Positions 9,347 through 23,771 of a stretch of DNA of 64,000 nucleotides are shown in pieces. A program made the translations under genes and the position numbers. The number at the start of each line of letters is the position of its first letter. Within the stretch, counting starts at the first letter, position 1. The DNA comes from Methyloceanibacter superfactus (GTDB taxonomy: Bacteria; Pseudomonadota; Alphaproteobacteria; Rhizobiales; Methyloligellaceae), in the NCBI RefSeq assembly GCF_001723305.1, contig NZ_LPWF01000004.1:124001-188000 (forward strand), read 5' to 3'. Below the pieces are notes generated by a model. That model did not search any database and was not told the origin of the DNA. It saw only the letters and a program-made list of their open reading frames with translations.

Positions 9347-10922
9347 TCAAAACAAGAGCGCAAGCGCGATGGCCACCAGCGCGATCGCGCCCACCCAGAT
9401 GCCGATGCGGCCCGCCCGGTCCTGGCGGGTCTGCGCTTGCGCCAAACGCTCCACGCTGTTCGTATCGAGGCGCAAGCCCTGCTCGGCCATGTCGGCGAAG
9501 GCGTCGGCGGCGCGCTCGGCCTGCATCAACAGCTTCGGGATGTCGCCGACGAAGCGGCCGACGGAAACCGCGCTCTCGGCCGCCTGCTCGAGCCGCGCGC
9601 CGGCGCCGAGCTGGCTTTCCAGCCACTCCTTGGCGACGGGCTCGGCCACCACCCAGATATTGAGGGCCGGATCGAGGCTGCGGCCCACGCCCTCGACCAC
9701 CACCATGGTCTTTTGCAGGAGGATCAGCTCGGGCCGGGTCTCCATGTCGAACACTTCGGTATATTGGAAGAGCTGGCCCAGGAGCTGGGCCATGGAGATC
9801 TCGCTTGCCGGCCGGTCCATGATCGGCTCGCCGATAGCGCGCAAGGCTTGGGCGAATTGCGCCACCGAATGTTTGCGCGGCACATAGCCCGCCTCGAAAT
9901 GCACCTCGGCAACGCGGGTATAGTCGCGGGTGATGAAGCCGTAGAGGATCTCGGCCAGGAAGCGCCGCTCCTTCATGCTGAGAGGCCCATGATGCCGAAG
10001 TCCACGGCGACGATGTCGCCTTTGGCGTCGACGAATAGATTGCCCTGATGCATATCGGCGTGGAAGAAGCCGTCGCGCATGGCGTGGCGCAGGAAAGTCT
10101 GCACCAGAGTCCGGCCGAGCACTTTCAGGTCGTGGCCGGCGGCGCGCAACTTATCGAGATCGCCGATGGGGACGCCGTCGATCCACTCCAAGGTCAGCAC
10201 GCGCCGTGCGCTGCGTGTCCAATCCACCGTAGGCACGCGGAAGCCTTCGTCGTCCTTGATGTTGTCGGCCATCTCCGAGATGGCGGCCGCTTCCATGCGC
10301 AGATCCATCTCGATGGCGACGGACTTCGCCAGCGTGTCGACGACGGCAAGGGGTTTTAGGCGCCGCGAGGGCGGATGGAAGCGCTCGATCATGCGCGCGG
10401 CCAACACATATGAGTCGAGGTCTTTCTGAAAGCGCTGCTCGATGCCGGGGCGCAGCACCTTCACGGCGACGTCTTTCAGCGAGCGTCCGGCGTCTTGACC
10501 TTGGCCTTGTGGACTTGGGCGATGGAGGCCGCCGCCACGGGTGGACCGAACTCGGCGAAGAGCGTGCCGATGGGCGCTTCGAGCGCCGCCTCCACGGCCT
10601 TCACCGCCTCGTCTTGCGAGAAGGGCGGCAAGCGGTCCTGAAGGCTGGAGAGATCGCGCGCCAGCTCGCGGCCGATGATGTCGTCGCGGGTGGCGAGGAA
10701 CTGACCGAGCTTGATGTAAGACGGGCCGAGCGCGGTGAGCGCCGCGGAGAGCCGCGCCTGATTGCCCGCGTCCGCGCCGTTCTTGCGCAAGGGCGCGGTG
10801 GCGCGGGCGAACAGACGGAGCGGGCCCGGCAGGTTGGCATGGTCGGGCAGCACGCGGGCGCCGCTCCACGCAAGCGTTGCGCCGGCCTTTGTCAGCCGCG
10901 CCATGTTGGCGATGGCGTTCAC
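9347..10922 (-). CDS. ubiB: UbiB/ABC1-family protein of ubiquinone synthesis (two frameshifts)
   Basis: Atypical kinase-like membrane-associated protein needed for ubiquinone biosynthesis. Three reading frames must be joined: 10922 to about 10484 ([21 protein letters not shown] and the Ala-rich [13 protein letters not shown]), about 10484 to 9985 ([33 protein letters not shown]), and 9976 to 9347 ([14 protein letters not shown], ending in two C-terminal membrane-type segments). Restoring one G near 10484 (giving KTPDGSLKD) and one base near 9986 (giving GIMGRLSMKERR) yields a normal protein of about 525 residues. The GTG at 10922 overlaps the ubiE stop. I judge the breaks to be sequence errors because the reading is otherwise fully conserved. 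Confidence 0.85.
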
Positions 10923-11719
10923 CTTACTGCCTCACTAAATCCGCCAGCCGGAATGGATGGCGCGATGCCGCCGGTCAGGTTTCGATAGCTCACCCGCTCG
11001 AAGCCCGCATCTTGAATCAAACGGGTGAAGCTTTCCTGATCAGGAAAGCGCCGGATGCTTTCCACGAGATAGCGATAGGCCTCGGCGTCACCGGCGACAA
11101 GACCGCCCAGCCGCGGGATCGCATTGAAGGAGTAGGCGTCGTAGAGCGTGTCGAGCAGCGGCATCTCCACGCTCGAGAATTCCAAGCAGAGAAACCGTCC
11201 GCCGGGCTTGAGCACGCGATAGGCCTCGCTCAGCGCCTTGTCGATATGGGTGACGTTGCGGATGCCGAAGGCGATCGTATAGGCGTCGAAGCGGGCGCTC
11301 GGGAAGGGCAGCGCTTCGGCGTTGCCTTGGACGAAGTCGAGCGGGCCCGGCGTCCTTCGCCACGGCGCGCGCCCGGCCGGCCTCGAGCATCTCATTGCTG
11401 ATGTCGCAGACCGCGCTGCGCCCGAGCCCACCTGCTTCAGGAAGCGGAAGGCGATGTCCCCCGTGCCCCCGGCCACGTCCAAAAGAGCGAAGGGCGTGGC
11501 GCTTTTCGGCGGCGCCAGGGCCGTCAGCAGGTCGGCTTTCCACAGGCGATGCATACCCCCCGACATAAGGTCGTTCATCAGGTCGTAGCGGCGCGCCACC
11601 TTGGCAAACACCTCGTTCACCAGGCGCTGCCGGTCGTTTTCGGCCACGCGGGAGAAGCCAAAACTCGTCTCAGCTCCCGTCCCGGCGGTGGAATCGCGGT
11701 TTTTCAGGTCCTCGGTCAT
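10919..11719 (-). CDS. ubiE: Ubiquinone/menaquinone C-methyltransferase UbiE (locally frame-shifted)
   Basis: SAM-dependent C-methyltransferase of ubiquinone synthesis. Conserved motifs are [41 protein letters not shown] (SAM site), [46 protein letters not shown] and [10 protein letters not shown]. Between about 11336 and 11421 the family sequence ([22 protein letters not shown]) is in a neighbouring frame, so two compensating indels scramble roughly 26 residues while keeping the total in frame. Start chosen at ATG 11719; the frame also extends to ATG 11770. Its stop overlaps the ubiB GTG (GTGA). Confidence 0.88.
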   Translation of the reverse strand: MTEDLKNRDSTAGTGAETSFGFSRVAENDRQRLVNEVFAKVARRYDLMNDLMSGGMHRLWKADLLTALAPPKSATPFALLDVAGGTGDIAFRFLKQVGSGAARSATSAMRCSRPAGRAPWRRTPGPLDFVQGNAEALPFPSARFDAYTIAFGIRNVTHIDKALSEAYRVLKPGGRFLCLEFSSVEMPLLDTLYDAYSFNAIPRLGGLVAGDAEAYRYLVESIRRFPDQESFTRLIQDAGFERVSYRNLTGGIAPSIPAGGFSEAVR

Positions 11720-11760
11720 GCGAACGGACAATAGCGTAAGGCCCGAGATCACGCTATTGT

Positions 11761-11793
11761 TGCAGTGCAATGAGATTTTTTCTGCACTGCACT
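11761..11793. promoter_or_regulatory. Inverted TGC-rich element between ubiE and mutM
   Basis: The sequence TGCAGTGCA (11761-11769) is followed after 13 bases by its inverted copy TGCACTGCA (11783-11791). It lies in the divergent gap between ubiE and mutM. The 13-mer TGCAGTGCAATGA (11761-11773) recurs exactly upstream of the PHB depolymerase gene at 26052-26064. TGC-rich elements of this kind are known targets of PhaR, the regulator of polyhydroxybutyrate granule genes; assignment here is inference. Confidence 0.4.
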
Positions 11794-11806
11794 ATGCAGG
11801 GACGCC

Positions 11807-12691
11807 ATGCCGGAACTGCCTGAGGTCGAGACCGTGCGCCGGGGTCTGGAACCCATTTTGGTGGGCAACGCCTTCGCGCGCGTCGAGCAGCGGCGGCCCG
11901 ACTTGCGCTTTCCGCTGCCCCCGGAGTTCGGCGCGCGCCTGGAAGGCCGCACGGTCGAGGCGCTCGACCGGCGCGCCAAATATCTGCTGGCGCGGCTAGA
12001 CGACGGCGAGGTGCTGGTCATGCATCTCGGCATGACCGGGCGGTTCGCCATCGACAAGGCGAACGGTGACGCGGCCGCGCCCGGCCGTTTTGCGCATCGC
12101 CCGAAAGCCACACCAAAGCATGAGCACATCGTGTTCCATCTCGGCGACGGCACGGCGGTGCGCTACAGCGACACGCGGCGCTTCGGGATCATGGACTTGA
12201 TCCCGGGGGCCATGCTCGACGGTCACGCCCTGTTCAAAGGTCTCGGCGTCGAGCCGCTGGGCGATGACTTCACGCCCGCGTGGTTCGCATCGAAGCTCAA
12301 GGGCAAGGCCACGTCCATCAAGGCCGCCCTCCTCGATCAACGGCTGATCGCCGGGCTCGGCAACATCTATGCTTGCGAGGCGCTGCACCGCGCCGGCATC
12401 TCGCCGCTGAAACTCGCCGGAACACTCGCCACCAAATCCGGCAAGCCAACAAAAAAAACGGAAACGCTCGTTGACGGGATCAAGACGGTGCTGACAAGCG
12501 CCATCAAGGCCGGCGGGTCGTCGTTGCGCGACTATCGCCACACGGACGGACGGCTCGGCCGCTTTCAACATCGCTTCAAGGTCTATGGCCGCGAGGGGAA
12601 ACCCTGCCGAAGGACGGGATGCAACGGCGTCGTCCGGCGCATCGTCCAGAGCGGCCGCTCGACCTTCTACTGTCCAACCTGCCAGAGATAA
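11807..12691 (+). CDS. mutM: Formamidopyrimidine-DNA glycosylase
   Basis: Base-excision repair glycosylase/AP lyase removing 8-oxoguanine and formamidopyrimidines. The catalytic N-terminal Pro follows the initiator Met ([14 protein letters not shown]), the helix-two-turn-helix carries [26 protein letters not shown], and the C-terminal zinc finger is [27 protein letters not shown] with four cysteines. Length 294 residues is normal, with a slightly long insert around the KKTET segment. Rightward, divergent from ubiE, followed after 14 bases by the enoyl-CoA hydratase gene. Confidence 0.96.
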   Translation: MPELPEVETVRRGLEPILVGNAFARVEQRRPDLRFPLPPEFGARLEGRTVEALDRRAKYLLARLDDGEVLVMHLGMTGRFAIDKANGDAAAPGRFAHRPKATPKHEHIVFHLGDGTAVRYSDTRRFGIMDLIPGAMLDGHALFKGLGVEPLGDDFTPAWFASKLKGKATSIKAALLDQRLIAGLGNIYACEALHRAGISPLKLAGTLATKSGKPTKKTETLVDGIKTVLTSAIKAGGSSLRDYRHTDGRLGRFQHRFKVYGREGKPCRRTGCNGVVRRIVQSGRSTFYCPTCQR

Positions 12692-12705
12692 GGGAACTGA
12701 CACTC

Positions 12706-13524
12706 ATGTTTGTGGAAGAGATCGCAAAGGGCGAACAGGTGCCCGAGGAAAACCCATACGAAACGCTGCTGGTCACGCGGCAGGGCAAAGTCGGGCTGAT
12801 CACGCTCAACCGGCCGCACGCCCTGAACGCGCTCAACACGCTTCTCATCAGTGAGTTGAACCGCGCGCTGAAGGGCTTCGAGACGGACCCAGGTATCGGC
12901 GCCATCGTCATCACCGGCAACGAGAAGGCATTTGCCGCCGGCGTCGACATCAAGGAGATGCACACCAAAACCTTCGTGGAGGCCTACGGCAGCGACTTCC
13001 TGGCGCCGTTCGATAAGATCGGCAACATCCGCAAGCCGATCATCGCCGCGGTGGGCGGCTACGCGCTCGGCGGCGGCTGCGAGCTCGCCATGTCGTGCGA
13101 CATCATCTTGGCCGCCGACAACGCCGTGTTCGGTCAGCCGGAGATCAATCTCGGCATCATGCCGGGGGCTGGCGGCACCCAGCGTCTGACCCGCGCGGTC
13201 GGCAAGGCGAAGGCCATGGAGCTCTGCCTCACGGGTCGCATGATGGAAGCTGAGGAAGCGGAGCGCGCCAATCTGGTGAGCCGCATTGTGCCGGCGGACG
13301 AGCTTCTCGAGGAGGCCATGAAGGTCGCCGACAAGATCGCCAACCTGTCGCAGCACGCGGTGATGATGATCAAGGAGGCGATCAATCGCGGCTTCGCCAC
13401 GACGCTGGCCGAAGGCACCCGGTTCGAGCGCGGCCAGTTCTACTCGCTGTTCGCCACGGAGGACCAGAAGGAGGGCATGGCTGCCTTCATCGACAAGCGG
13501 AAGCCAGAGTTCAAGAACCGCTAA
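12706..13524 (+). CDS. Enoyl-CoA hydratase
   Basis: Crotonase-family enzyme that adds water to trans-2-enoyl-CoA in fatty acid or butyrate/ethylmalonyl metabolism. It has the oxyanion-hole segments [11 protein letters not shown] and [21 protein letters not shown], and both catalytic glutamates are expected in [19 protein letters not shown]. 272 residues. I used ATG 12706, preceded by AAGGGA; the frame extends upstream into mutM to 12619 without family similarity. Directly downstream of mutM, a pairing common in Rhizobiales. Confidence 0.92.
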   Translation: MFVEEIAKGEQVPEENPYETLLVTRQGKVGLITLNRPHALNALNTLLISELNRALKGFETDPGIGAIVITGNEKAFAAGVDIKEMHTKTFVEAYGSDFLAPFDKIGNIRKPIIAAVGGYALGGGCELAMSCDIILAADNAVFGQPEINLGIMPGAGGTQRLTRAVGKAKAMELCLTGRMMEAEEAERANLVSRIVPADELLEEAMKVADKIANLSQHAVMMIKEAINRGFATTLAEGTRFERGQFYSLFATEDQKEGMAAFIDKRKPEFKNR

Positions 13525-13571
13525 AGGCTCGTTTCGCGGATAGAGGGAGGCAGCCCCCGATTTGCGCCCAG

Positions 13572-13600
13572 TTGACGCTATTGGGGGTGCTCGCTATAGA
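13572..13600 (+). promoter_or_regulatory. Sigma-70-type promoter of rpsT
   Basis: A -35 box TTGACG (13572-13577) and a -10 box TATAGA (13595-13600) are separated by 17 bases, the optimal spacing. Transcription would begin near 13607, giving a leader of about 70 bases before the rpsT ATG at 13676, which has an AAGGA ribosome-binding site. Confidence 0.7.
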
Positions 13601-13675
13601 GCACGTTAAATCAGTGTTTCTATCGTGCCTTCGCCCCCTTCCGCGGGCCGAAAGCCGCCCTCAAGGATCCTAGAA

Positions 13676-13945
13676 ATGGCCAATACTAAGTCGGCGAAGA
13701 AAGCCGTTCGCCAAACCATCCGCCGTACCGCCGACAACAAGAACCGGCGGAGCCAGATGCGCGGCTCCGTGCGCAAGGTCGAGGAGGCGATTGCCTCCGG
13801 CAACAAGGACGCCGCCCAGACCGCGCTCAGGGAAGCCGAGCCGCTCATGGTGCGCACGGCGCAAAAGGGCCTGCTCCACCGTAAGAGCGCCTCTCGCAAG
13901 GTCTCCCGCCTGGCCAAGCGCGTCGGCGCGATGGAAACCGCCTAG
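13676..13945 (+). CDS. rpsT: 30S ribosomal protein S20
   Basis: Small-subunit protein that binds 16S rRNA early in assembly. The 89-residue, Lys/Arg/Ala-rich sequence begins [23 protein letters not shown] and ends [12 protein letters not shown], matching alphaproteobacterial S20 throughout. Start ATG 13676 follows AAGGA by eight bases. Its position just before the dnaA region is the normal Rhizobiales arrangement. Confidence 0.97.
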   Translation: MANTKSAKKAVRQTIRRTADNKNRRSQMRGSVRKVEEAIASGNKDAAQTALREAEPLMVRTAQKGLLHRKSASRKVSRLAKRVGAMETA

Positions 13946-14514
13946 GCGCCGAAAAGACACGACTGTTGCCCCCGCGCCACGGGGCTTGCGCACAGTTCCG
14001 CGCGCTACATGTCAATTTGACGAATATTTCAAACGCTTGACAACGGGCCGGTGGCGCGGCCGCCCGCTGTCTTATCCACCGGCTCCCCCCTCGAAAAAAA
14101 AAAATTCGCCCCGAACCGGCGCCGAAACCCCAGCTTTCTGGGCTCTTCGCCGCTTCTCCTGGTCGATTCACGCTTGCTGCACAGAGGCTTGGAGAGACAG
14201 GCCAACCGCTCCGCCTACTGGTCATCTGGGCGTGGTGACCTTGCCCGGTCGCTTGATCGGCGGGGTTCGCGTGTGTATAGTCTAGTCATCCGAACGGGGA
14301 AGTCCCCTCCTTACAATTGAGTATCTTGGCCTTGGTGTTCGCCCGGGACAGGTTTTCTTTGTCTTCGTAGCAAGGAGGGATGAAATCTTGTGGAATTCTT
14401 ATGCGTAAGCTGTGAATGTTGCGGTACTAGATTGCGTGAAGTCACCACGTATTGTGGGCGGCTCAAAAACAGTTCTTTCGACGTGCTCACATTTTTAGGG
14501 GAGGAGGCTCGATT
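13946..14514. other. Non-coding origin-type region upstream of the rhodanese gene and dnaA
   Basis: About 570 bases with no convincing gene. It contains a DnaA-box-like TTATCCACC (14072-14080, one mismatch to TTATCCACA), a run of 11 adenines (14094-14104) just after it, and a second, inverted near-box TGTGTATAG (14272-14280, reverse complement CTATACACA). A short inverted repeat GGGGA-AG-TCCCC is at 14296-14307. This looks like part of a replication-initiator control region. In some Rhizobiales the mapped chromosomal origin lies near hemE, not dnaA, so I do not call it oriC outright. Confidence 0.45.
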
Positions 14515-14961
14515 TTGGGCGCGCAGTCTGACGAAAACGCGGTCGACGAGGTTGATGTGGCGGCGGCCTGGAAAGGCCTCATGGCGAACCCTCGATCGCA
14601 GCTCGTCGATGTGCGCACCCGCGCGGAGTGGACCTATGTAGGGATTCCCGATCTCGGGCCTTTGGGCAAACGTGCTGTCCTCGTGGAGTGGCAGTCTTTT
14701 CCCGATCAGTCCGTGGATCCGCGTTTTGCCGAGCGTCTCGCCAACGAGTTGAAGGCGCTCGGTGTCCAGTCGGACGACGACCTTTTCTTCATTTGCCGTT
14801 CGGGAAGCCGGAGTCTGGCTGCGGCCAGGGCGATGGCATCAGCGGGGTACCGTGCTTGCCACAACGTCTCTGAGGGGTTCGAAGGACCGCTCGACGACGA
14901 GAGGCATCGCGGGTCCCTATTAGGGTGGAAAGCGATCGGGCTCCCCTGGCAACAGGGATAG
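14515..14961 (+). CDS. Rhodanese-domain protein
   Basis: Single-domain sulfurtransferase-like protein of 148 residues. The active-site loop is FICRSGSRSLAAARAM (Cys followed by Arg, Cys-x5-Arg type), preceded by the CH2A/B-type LVDVRTRAEWTYVGIPDL. Such proteins transfer sulfane sulfur to cyanide or protein acceptors; the physiological acceptor is unknown. I chose the TTG at 14515 because a strong AGGGGAGGAGG ribosome-binding site (14497-14507) lies seven bases upstream. ATG 14452 would put that RBS inside the coding region. It sits between rpsT and dnaA. Confidence 0.85.
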   Translation: MGAQSDENAVDEVDVAAAWKGLMANPRSQLVDVRTRAEWTYVGIPDLGPLGKRAVLVEWQSFPDQSVDPRFAERLANELKALGVQSDDDLFFICRSGSRSLAAARAMASAGYRACHNVSEGFEGPLDDERHRGSLLGWKAIGLPWQQG

Positions 14962-15055
14962 GAGCCGGGCGCTAGGACGGTCGTGGCTGTCCGCGTCAAT
15001 CAAGTTGGCTGCTCAAGTACATGCGTGCGGTGCGTTAAAGGCGCGAACGAGATGA

Positions 15056-16519
15056 ATGGGAAAGATAAGAACCGTGGCACATGCACAGGCACAAGCACCG
15101 CAAAAGCAGCAGTGCGCGCCAAGCGACGCTTGGTCGAGAGTCAAAATCCGCCTGCGTGGCGAACTGGGCGAGGATGTTTACGCGAGCTGGTTCAGGGGAG
15201 TAGAGGTCGAACAGGTGGGCGACGGGGTGATCCATCTCACCGTGGCCACACGCTTTCTAAGGAACTGGCTGCGGACGCATTACTACGAGTCCGTGCTGCG
15301 GCTGGCGCGGTCTGAGTGGCCGACGGCCGAGCGCCTCGAGTTCACGGTTAGACAACCGCATTTTGCCATCGAGTTGCCGAAGGAACCGACGCAGGAACGG
15401 CGGACGCCGGCGATGACGACGTCGGACCTAACGCCGCTGCCCATGCCGCTGCGCACAGGTTACGGTGGCTTCGAGGGCTCGCCGCTCGACCCGCGCCTGA
15501 GCTTTGGGAGCTTCGTGGTGGGGGCCTCGAACAAGCTTGCCCACGCCGCGGCGCAACAGGTGGCGAGCGCCTTCTCGAGCCCGCAGTCGCCGTTCAATCC
15601 GTTGTTTCTGCACGGCAATGTCGGCCTGGGCAAAACCCATCTGCTGCACGCGATTTCCTGGGAGATCAAGCAGCAGAAGCCCGAGGCCGAGGTGCTTTAC
15701 CTGACCGCGGAGCGCTTCATGTCGGGCTTCGTGCAGGCTTTGCGCGCCCGTGACGCGCTCGCCTTCAAGGAGAAGCTGCGGAACATCGACATCCTGCTGA
15801 TCGACGACATGGAGTTCCTGCAAGGACCGACCATTCAGCAGGAGTTCTGCCACACGCTGAACTCGCTGATCGACGGCGGGCGGCAGGTCGTCGTGGCGGC
15901 GGACCGCGCGCCGACCCATCTCGACAAGCTCGACAAGCGCATGCAGTCGCGGCTCGGAGGCGGTCTCGTGGCCCAGATCAAGGCGATGGACTACGACCTG
16001 CGCCACCAGATCCTCGAAAGGCGGGCCGAGGAAGCTTGCACCGACACCAAGGGGCTCGAGGTCTCCGAGACGGTGCTCGCCTTCCTGGCGGAGCGCCTGA
16101 CCGAGAGCGGGCGCGAGCTCGAGGGCGCCGTCCACCGCTTGCGGGCGAGTTATCAGCTCACCGACGAGCCGGTGACCATCGCGGTGGCCGAGCAGATCGT
16201 GCGCGACCTCATGCGGGGAACCGAGCCCCGGCGGGTGCGGATCGACGACATCCTGCGAACCGTGTCCAAGCATTACGGGGTCAATCGCGGCGATCTGCTG
16301 TCGGGACGGCGCAACCGGTCGATCGTGCGGCCGCGTCAGATCGGCATGTATCTCGCCAAATTGCTCACCTCGCGCTCGCTGCCCGAGATTGGGCGGCGCT
16401 TCGGCAACCGCGACCACACCACCGTGCTGCACGCGATCCGCAAGGTCGAGCAGCTGATGAGCGACGACAATCAGCTGCGCGAGGAGATCGAGCTTCTGAA
16501 GCGCTTGCTGCGCGACTAG
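15056..16519 (+). CDS. dnaA: Chromosomal replication initiator DnaA
   Basis: AAA+ initiator that binds DnaA boxes and opens the origin. The 487-residue protein has an N-terminal helicase-interaction domain (about 20-100), a linker with PEPTQ-like low-complexity sequence, Walker A GNVGLGKT at residues 187-194, Walker [13 protein letters not shown], and the C-terminal DNA-binding domain with the signature [16 protein letters not shown]. Start ATG 15056 has a poor RBS; GTG 15074 is a possible alternative. A strong hairpin terminator follows before dnaN. Confidence 0.96.
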   Translation: MGKIRTVAHAQAQAPQKQQCAPSDAWSRVKIRLRGELGEDVYASWFRGVEVEQVGDGVIHLTVATRFLRNWLRTHYYESVLRLARSEWPTAERLEFTVRQPHFAIELPKEPTQERRTPAMTTSDLTPLPMPLRTGYGGFEGSPLDPRLSFGSFVVGASNKLAHAAAQQVASAFSSPQSPFNPLFLHGNVGLGKTHLLHAISWEIKQQKPEAEVLYLTAERFMSGFVQALRARDALAFKEKLRNIDILLIDDMEFLQGPTIQQEFCHTLNSLIDGGRQVVVAADRAPTHLDKLDKRMQSRLGGGLVAQIKAMDYDLRHQILERRAEEACTDTKGLEVSETVLAFLAERLTESGRELEGAVHRLRASYQLTDEPVTIAVAEQIVRDLMRGTEPRRVRIDDILRTVSKHYGVNRGDLLSGRRNRSIVRPRQIGMYLAKLLTSRSLPEIGRRFGNRDHTTVLHAIRKVEQLMSDDNQLREEIELLKRLLRD

Positions 16520-16525
16520 AGGGAA

Positions 16526-16570
16526 GGCGGGAGGGGCCTTGTCTGGACCGAGGCCTCTCCCGCCGCTCTT
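16526..16570 (+). terminator. Rho-independent-type terminator after dnaA
   Basis: The arms 16526-16539 and 16551-16564 form a 14-bp GC-rich stem with one G-U pair and an 11-base loop, six bases after the dnaA stop codon. A short T-rich tail (GCTCTTTC) follows. This would separate dnaA transcription from dnaN. Confidence 0.7.
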
Positions 16571-16737
16571 TCAGGGCGCCTCGTGCCCCTTGAAATGTCG
16601 CCGCCGTCGCGGCAAGGTCTTGCCGGGAGTTCTGAGCTTTTCACCCAGGCGTCAGCAGATTTTCGACCGGTGCCACGGGCCTTCGGCCAGGTCTTGATGC
16701 ATCGGCGAAGCGTCAATTTTCGGGGTATTCTCCAACC

Positions 16738-17852
16738 ATGCGCCTCACCATCGACAAGCCGAGCCTCGCCAAGGCGCTCGCCCATGTGGCCAGCGTGGTC
16801 GAGCGGCGCAACACCATTCCGATCTTGTCGAACGTGCTGCTTGCGGCGGGGACCAACGAGCTCAGGCTGACGGCCACGGATCTCGACATGGAGCTGGTGG
16901 AAACCGTGCCCTGCCGGTCGTCGGGCGACAGCGCCATCACCGTGCCTGCGCATATGTTCTACGACATCGTGCGCAAGCTGCCCGAAGGCAACGAGATCGA
17001 GCTTGAGCGTGACGCCGAGCAGGAGCGGGTCGTCATCACCAGCGGCCCGGCTCAGTTCTCGCTGCAGACTCTCCCGGCGGACGACTTCCCGGCGCTGTCC
17101 GTCGACGACCTCGACCATAGCTTCAAGTTGCCAGCCGCCGATCTCAGGCGCCTCATCGAGAAGACCCGCTTCGCCATCTCCACGGAAGAGACCCGCTATT
17201 ACCTGAACGGCATCTATCTTCATGCGGCCGAGACGGACGGCAAGCCGACCTTGCGGGCAGTGGCCACCGACGGCCATCGTTTGGCGCAAGTCGAGCTGCC
17301 GCTGCCGACGGGCGCCGAGGGCATGCCGGGGGTGATCGTGCCGCGCAAGACGGTGGTCGAGCTGTCCAAGCTCGTGGAGAACGCCGACGGCGAGGTGCGC
17401 GTGGAGCTGTCGCCGGCGAAGATCCGCGTTTCGGCCGGTCGCGTCGTGCTCGCTTCCAAGCTCATCGACGGGACCTTCCCCGACTATGAGCGCGTCATCC
17501 CGCAAGGCAACGACAAGCGCATGGAGGTAGACAATGCCGCCTTCGCACAAGCCGTCGACCGGGTCTCCACCTTGTCGAGCGATAAGGGCCGCGCGGTGAA
17601 GCTGGCGCTGTCCGAGGGCAAGCTCGTGCTGTCGGTGAACAATCCGGATTCCGGCAGCGCCACGGAGGAGCTCGCCGTCGACTACGGCTTCGATCCGTTG
17701 GAGATCGGCTTCACGGCCCGCTATCTGCTCGACATCACCGGCCAACTCGACAGCGGCACGGCAGAGTTTCAGCTCGCCGATCCGGGCTCGCCCACCATGG
17801 TGCGTGACGTGAAGGACCCGTCCGCCCTCTACGTCCTCATGCCGATGCGGGT

Positions 17853-17856
<4 letters not shown>
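16738..17856 (+). CDS. dnaN: DNA polymerase III beta subunit (sliding clamp)
   Basis: Ring-shaped processivity clamp that tethers DNA polymerase III to DNA. The 372-residue protein shows the typical start MRLTIDKPSLAKALAHVASVVERRNTIPILSN, three repeated clamp domains of about 120 residues, RAVATDGHRLAQVELPLP in the second domain, and the conserved C-terminus YVLMPMRV that forms part of the peptide-binding groove. Its stop overlaps the recF start (ATGA), so the two are probably co-translated. A 218-base gap containing the dnaA terminator precedes it. Confidence 0.97.
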
Positions 17857-21555
<3,699 letters not shown>

Positions 21556-21609
21556 GCGCTCTCTCCGCCTCATTCCTTAACGCTGTGGCAAGGCGCGACC
21601 CCTAGGGTT

Positions 21610-23764
21610 TTGGCCTTGAGGAGCCTCGTTGCGCCGGTCCGTCGTGCCGTCGCCCGGGGCTCGCTTTGCAGTATCAAGTTCGAGGCGGTCATCGATGGCA
21701 GGAGTGCGACGGAGCGCAAAGCCGCGGGCCAAGGCGAGCGCGGCGCGAAGCGCCGGCCGGAGCCCGGGATCGGCGCGCGGCGCAAGGCACCCGCCAAGCG
21801 GCGTCCGCAAGCACGCCGCAAGGGCCGGCTGTGGCGCCTGAAGCGCGCGGTACAGCGGCATCCGGTTGCCTTCAAGATCGCCCGCTTCGGTCTGCTGGCG
21901 TGCATCTGGGGCACCATCGTGTTCGGCGGCGCCGTCGTCTATTTCATCGCGCAGGTCCCAGATCCGATCCTCGCCACGCTCGACGACCGGCCGCCCAATG
22001 TCACGATCCTCGCCGCCGACGGCACCGTGCTGGCGGAACGCGGCTTACGGCGCGGTCATGTGCGCGTGGACGTGCTGCCGAAACACCTCATCGAGGCGGT
22101 GACGGCGACCGAGGACCGGCGCTTCTATCATCATTTCGGCATCGATCCGATCGGGCTGGTGCGCGCCACCTACCGCAACTTCCGGGCCGGCACCGTGGTC
22201 GAGGGCGGCTCGACTATCACCCAGCAGCTCGCCAAGAATCTGTTCCTCAAGCCCGACCGCACCCTCACGCGCAAGCTGGAAGAGCTGGTCTACGCCGTAT
22301 GGCTTGAGCAGCGCTTCACCAAGGACGAAATCCTCGAGCTCTATCTCAACCGGGTCTATTTTGGCGGCGGCACCTATGGCGTCGAGGCCGCGGCGCGGCA
22401 TTATTTCGGCAAGTCGGCGCGCGTCGTGAGCCTACCGCAAGCCGCGCTCCTGGCAGGCCTGCTGAAAGCCCCGTCGCGCTACGCTCCGACACGGAGCGTC
22501 AGGCTGGCGAGCGCCCGGGCGGACGAGGTGCTCGACAACATGGTGGAGGCCGGCTCCTCACGGAGGAAGAAGCCGAAGCCGCCGGGCGCGCGCCGCTCAA
22601 ACTGCGGGCCAAGGGCGACGAGACGGGCTATCCCTATGCCGTCGATTGGGTGGCGGAGCTACTGCCGGAATATGTCGGCGAGCACGAAGGCGATCTCATC
22701 GTCGACACGACCATCGACGCCAACCTTCAGCGGGTGAGCCAAGAAAAGCTGCGCGAGCTGCTCGATACGGAAGGCCGCGCGCTCAAGGCGGGCGAAGGCG
22801 CCATCGTGGTGCTTGATCCGGTGGGCGGCGTGAAGGCGCTGGTCGGCGGCCGCTCCTATCGGTCGAGCCCCTACGACCGGGCGATCAAATCGCTGCGGCA
22901 ACCGGGCTCGGCGTTCAAGCCGTTCGTCTATCTCACCGCGCTGGAAAGCGGCTACACGCCGGACTCGCTCGCCTATGACGGCCCGGTCAATATCGGCGGC
23001 TGGAAGCCTTCGAACTACACCAATCGCTACAAGGGCGAGGTGACGCTGCGGGAGGCCATGGCGCAATCGCTCAACACCGTGGCGGCGCGGCTCACCAACG
23101 AGGTCGGCGCCTGGAAGGTGGTGCGCACGGCACGGCGGCTCGGCATCCATTCGAAGCTCCACGCCCAGCCGTCGATCGCGCTCGGTACCGCCGAGGTGAC
23201 GCTGTTGGAGCTCGCCGGAGCTATGCCCCCTTCGCCAATGGCGGCCAGCGCGTGCTGCCTCATGTCATCACGCGCGTGCGCAACGGCGACGGCAAGGTGC
23301 TCTACCGCCGGCGCCACACCACAACCGGCCAGGTGGTGGCGCTCCAATATGTGGGCGCCATGAACGATATGCTGAACGCGGCGCTGGTGCGCGGCACCGG
23401 CAAGCGGGCGGCGATCCCCAATCATGTGGCGGCCGGGAAGACCGGCACGACGCAGAATTCGCGCGACGCCTGGTTCGTCGGCTACACCGCCCATTACGTG
23501 GCGGGCGTGTGGATCGGCAATGACGACGGCTCGGTGATGCGCAAAGTCACGGGCGGCACGCTGCCCGCGGAACTCTGGCACGACATCATGCTTGCGGCCC
23601 ATGAGGGCAAGCAGCCGATGCCGCTGCCCGGCACACATGCGCCACGGCGGCTGCAAGACACCATCGCGGCGCGCATCCCGTGGACCTCGCATGCGACCAA
23701 GCAAGAGGCCAGCCAGGACGTGCCGCTCTTTCAACGCGTGCTTGGCATTTTCGGCGGCGGCTAA
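21610..23764 (+). CDS. Class A penicillin-binding protein, PBP1A-like (two frameshifts)
   Basis: Bifunctional peptidoglycan glycosyltransferase/transpeptidase. A basic N-terminal tail and one membrane helix (about residues 92-115) precede the transglycosylase domain (EDRRFYHHFGID, GGSTITQQLAKNLFL). The transpeptidase domain has the catalytic SAFK in RQPGSAFKPF, SLN, and KTGTTQNSRDAWFVGYT. The frame shifts at about 22555 (restoring a T gives EAGFLTEEEAE) and at about 23221 (restoring a C gives LAGAYAPFANGG), joining three segments into about 718 residues. The exact start is uncertain: TTG 21610 is the frame limit, while an ATG near 21696 with a GAGG RBS lies in another frame. Likely sequence errors, not a dead gene. 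Confidence 0.82.
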
Positions 23765-23771
23765 GCGCGCT

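Noticed and set aside
10476-10922. A short complete protein (148 residues) at the N-terminal end of ubiB, which could pass as an independent gene.
   Set aside because: It is the ubiB N-terminus ended early by a frameshift; the continuation matches the family in the next frame, so it is merged with the full gene.
13960-13995. Short inverted repeat GCCCC...GGGGC after rpsT as a terminator.
   Set aside because: Only five base pairs and no T run; too weak to call.
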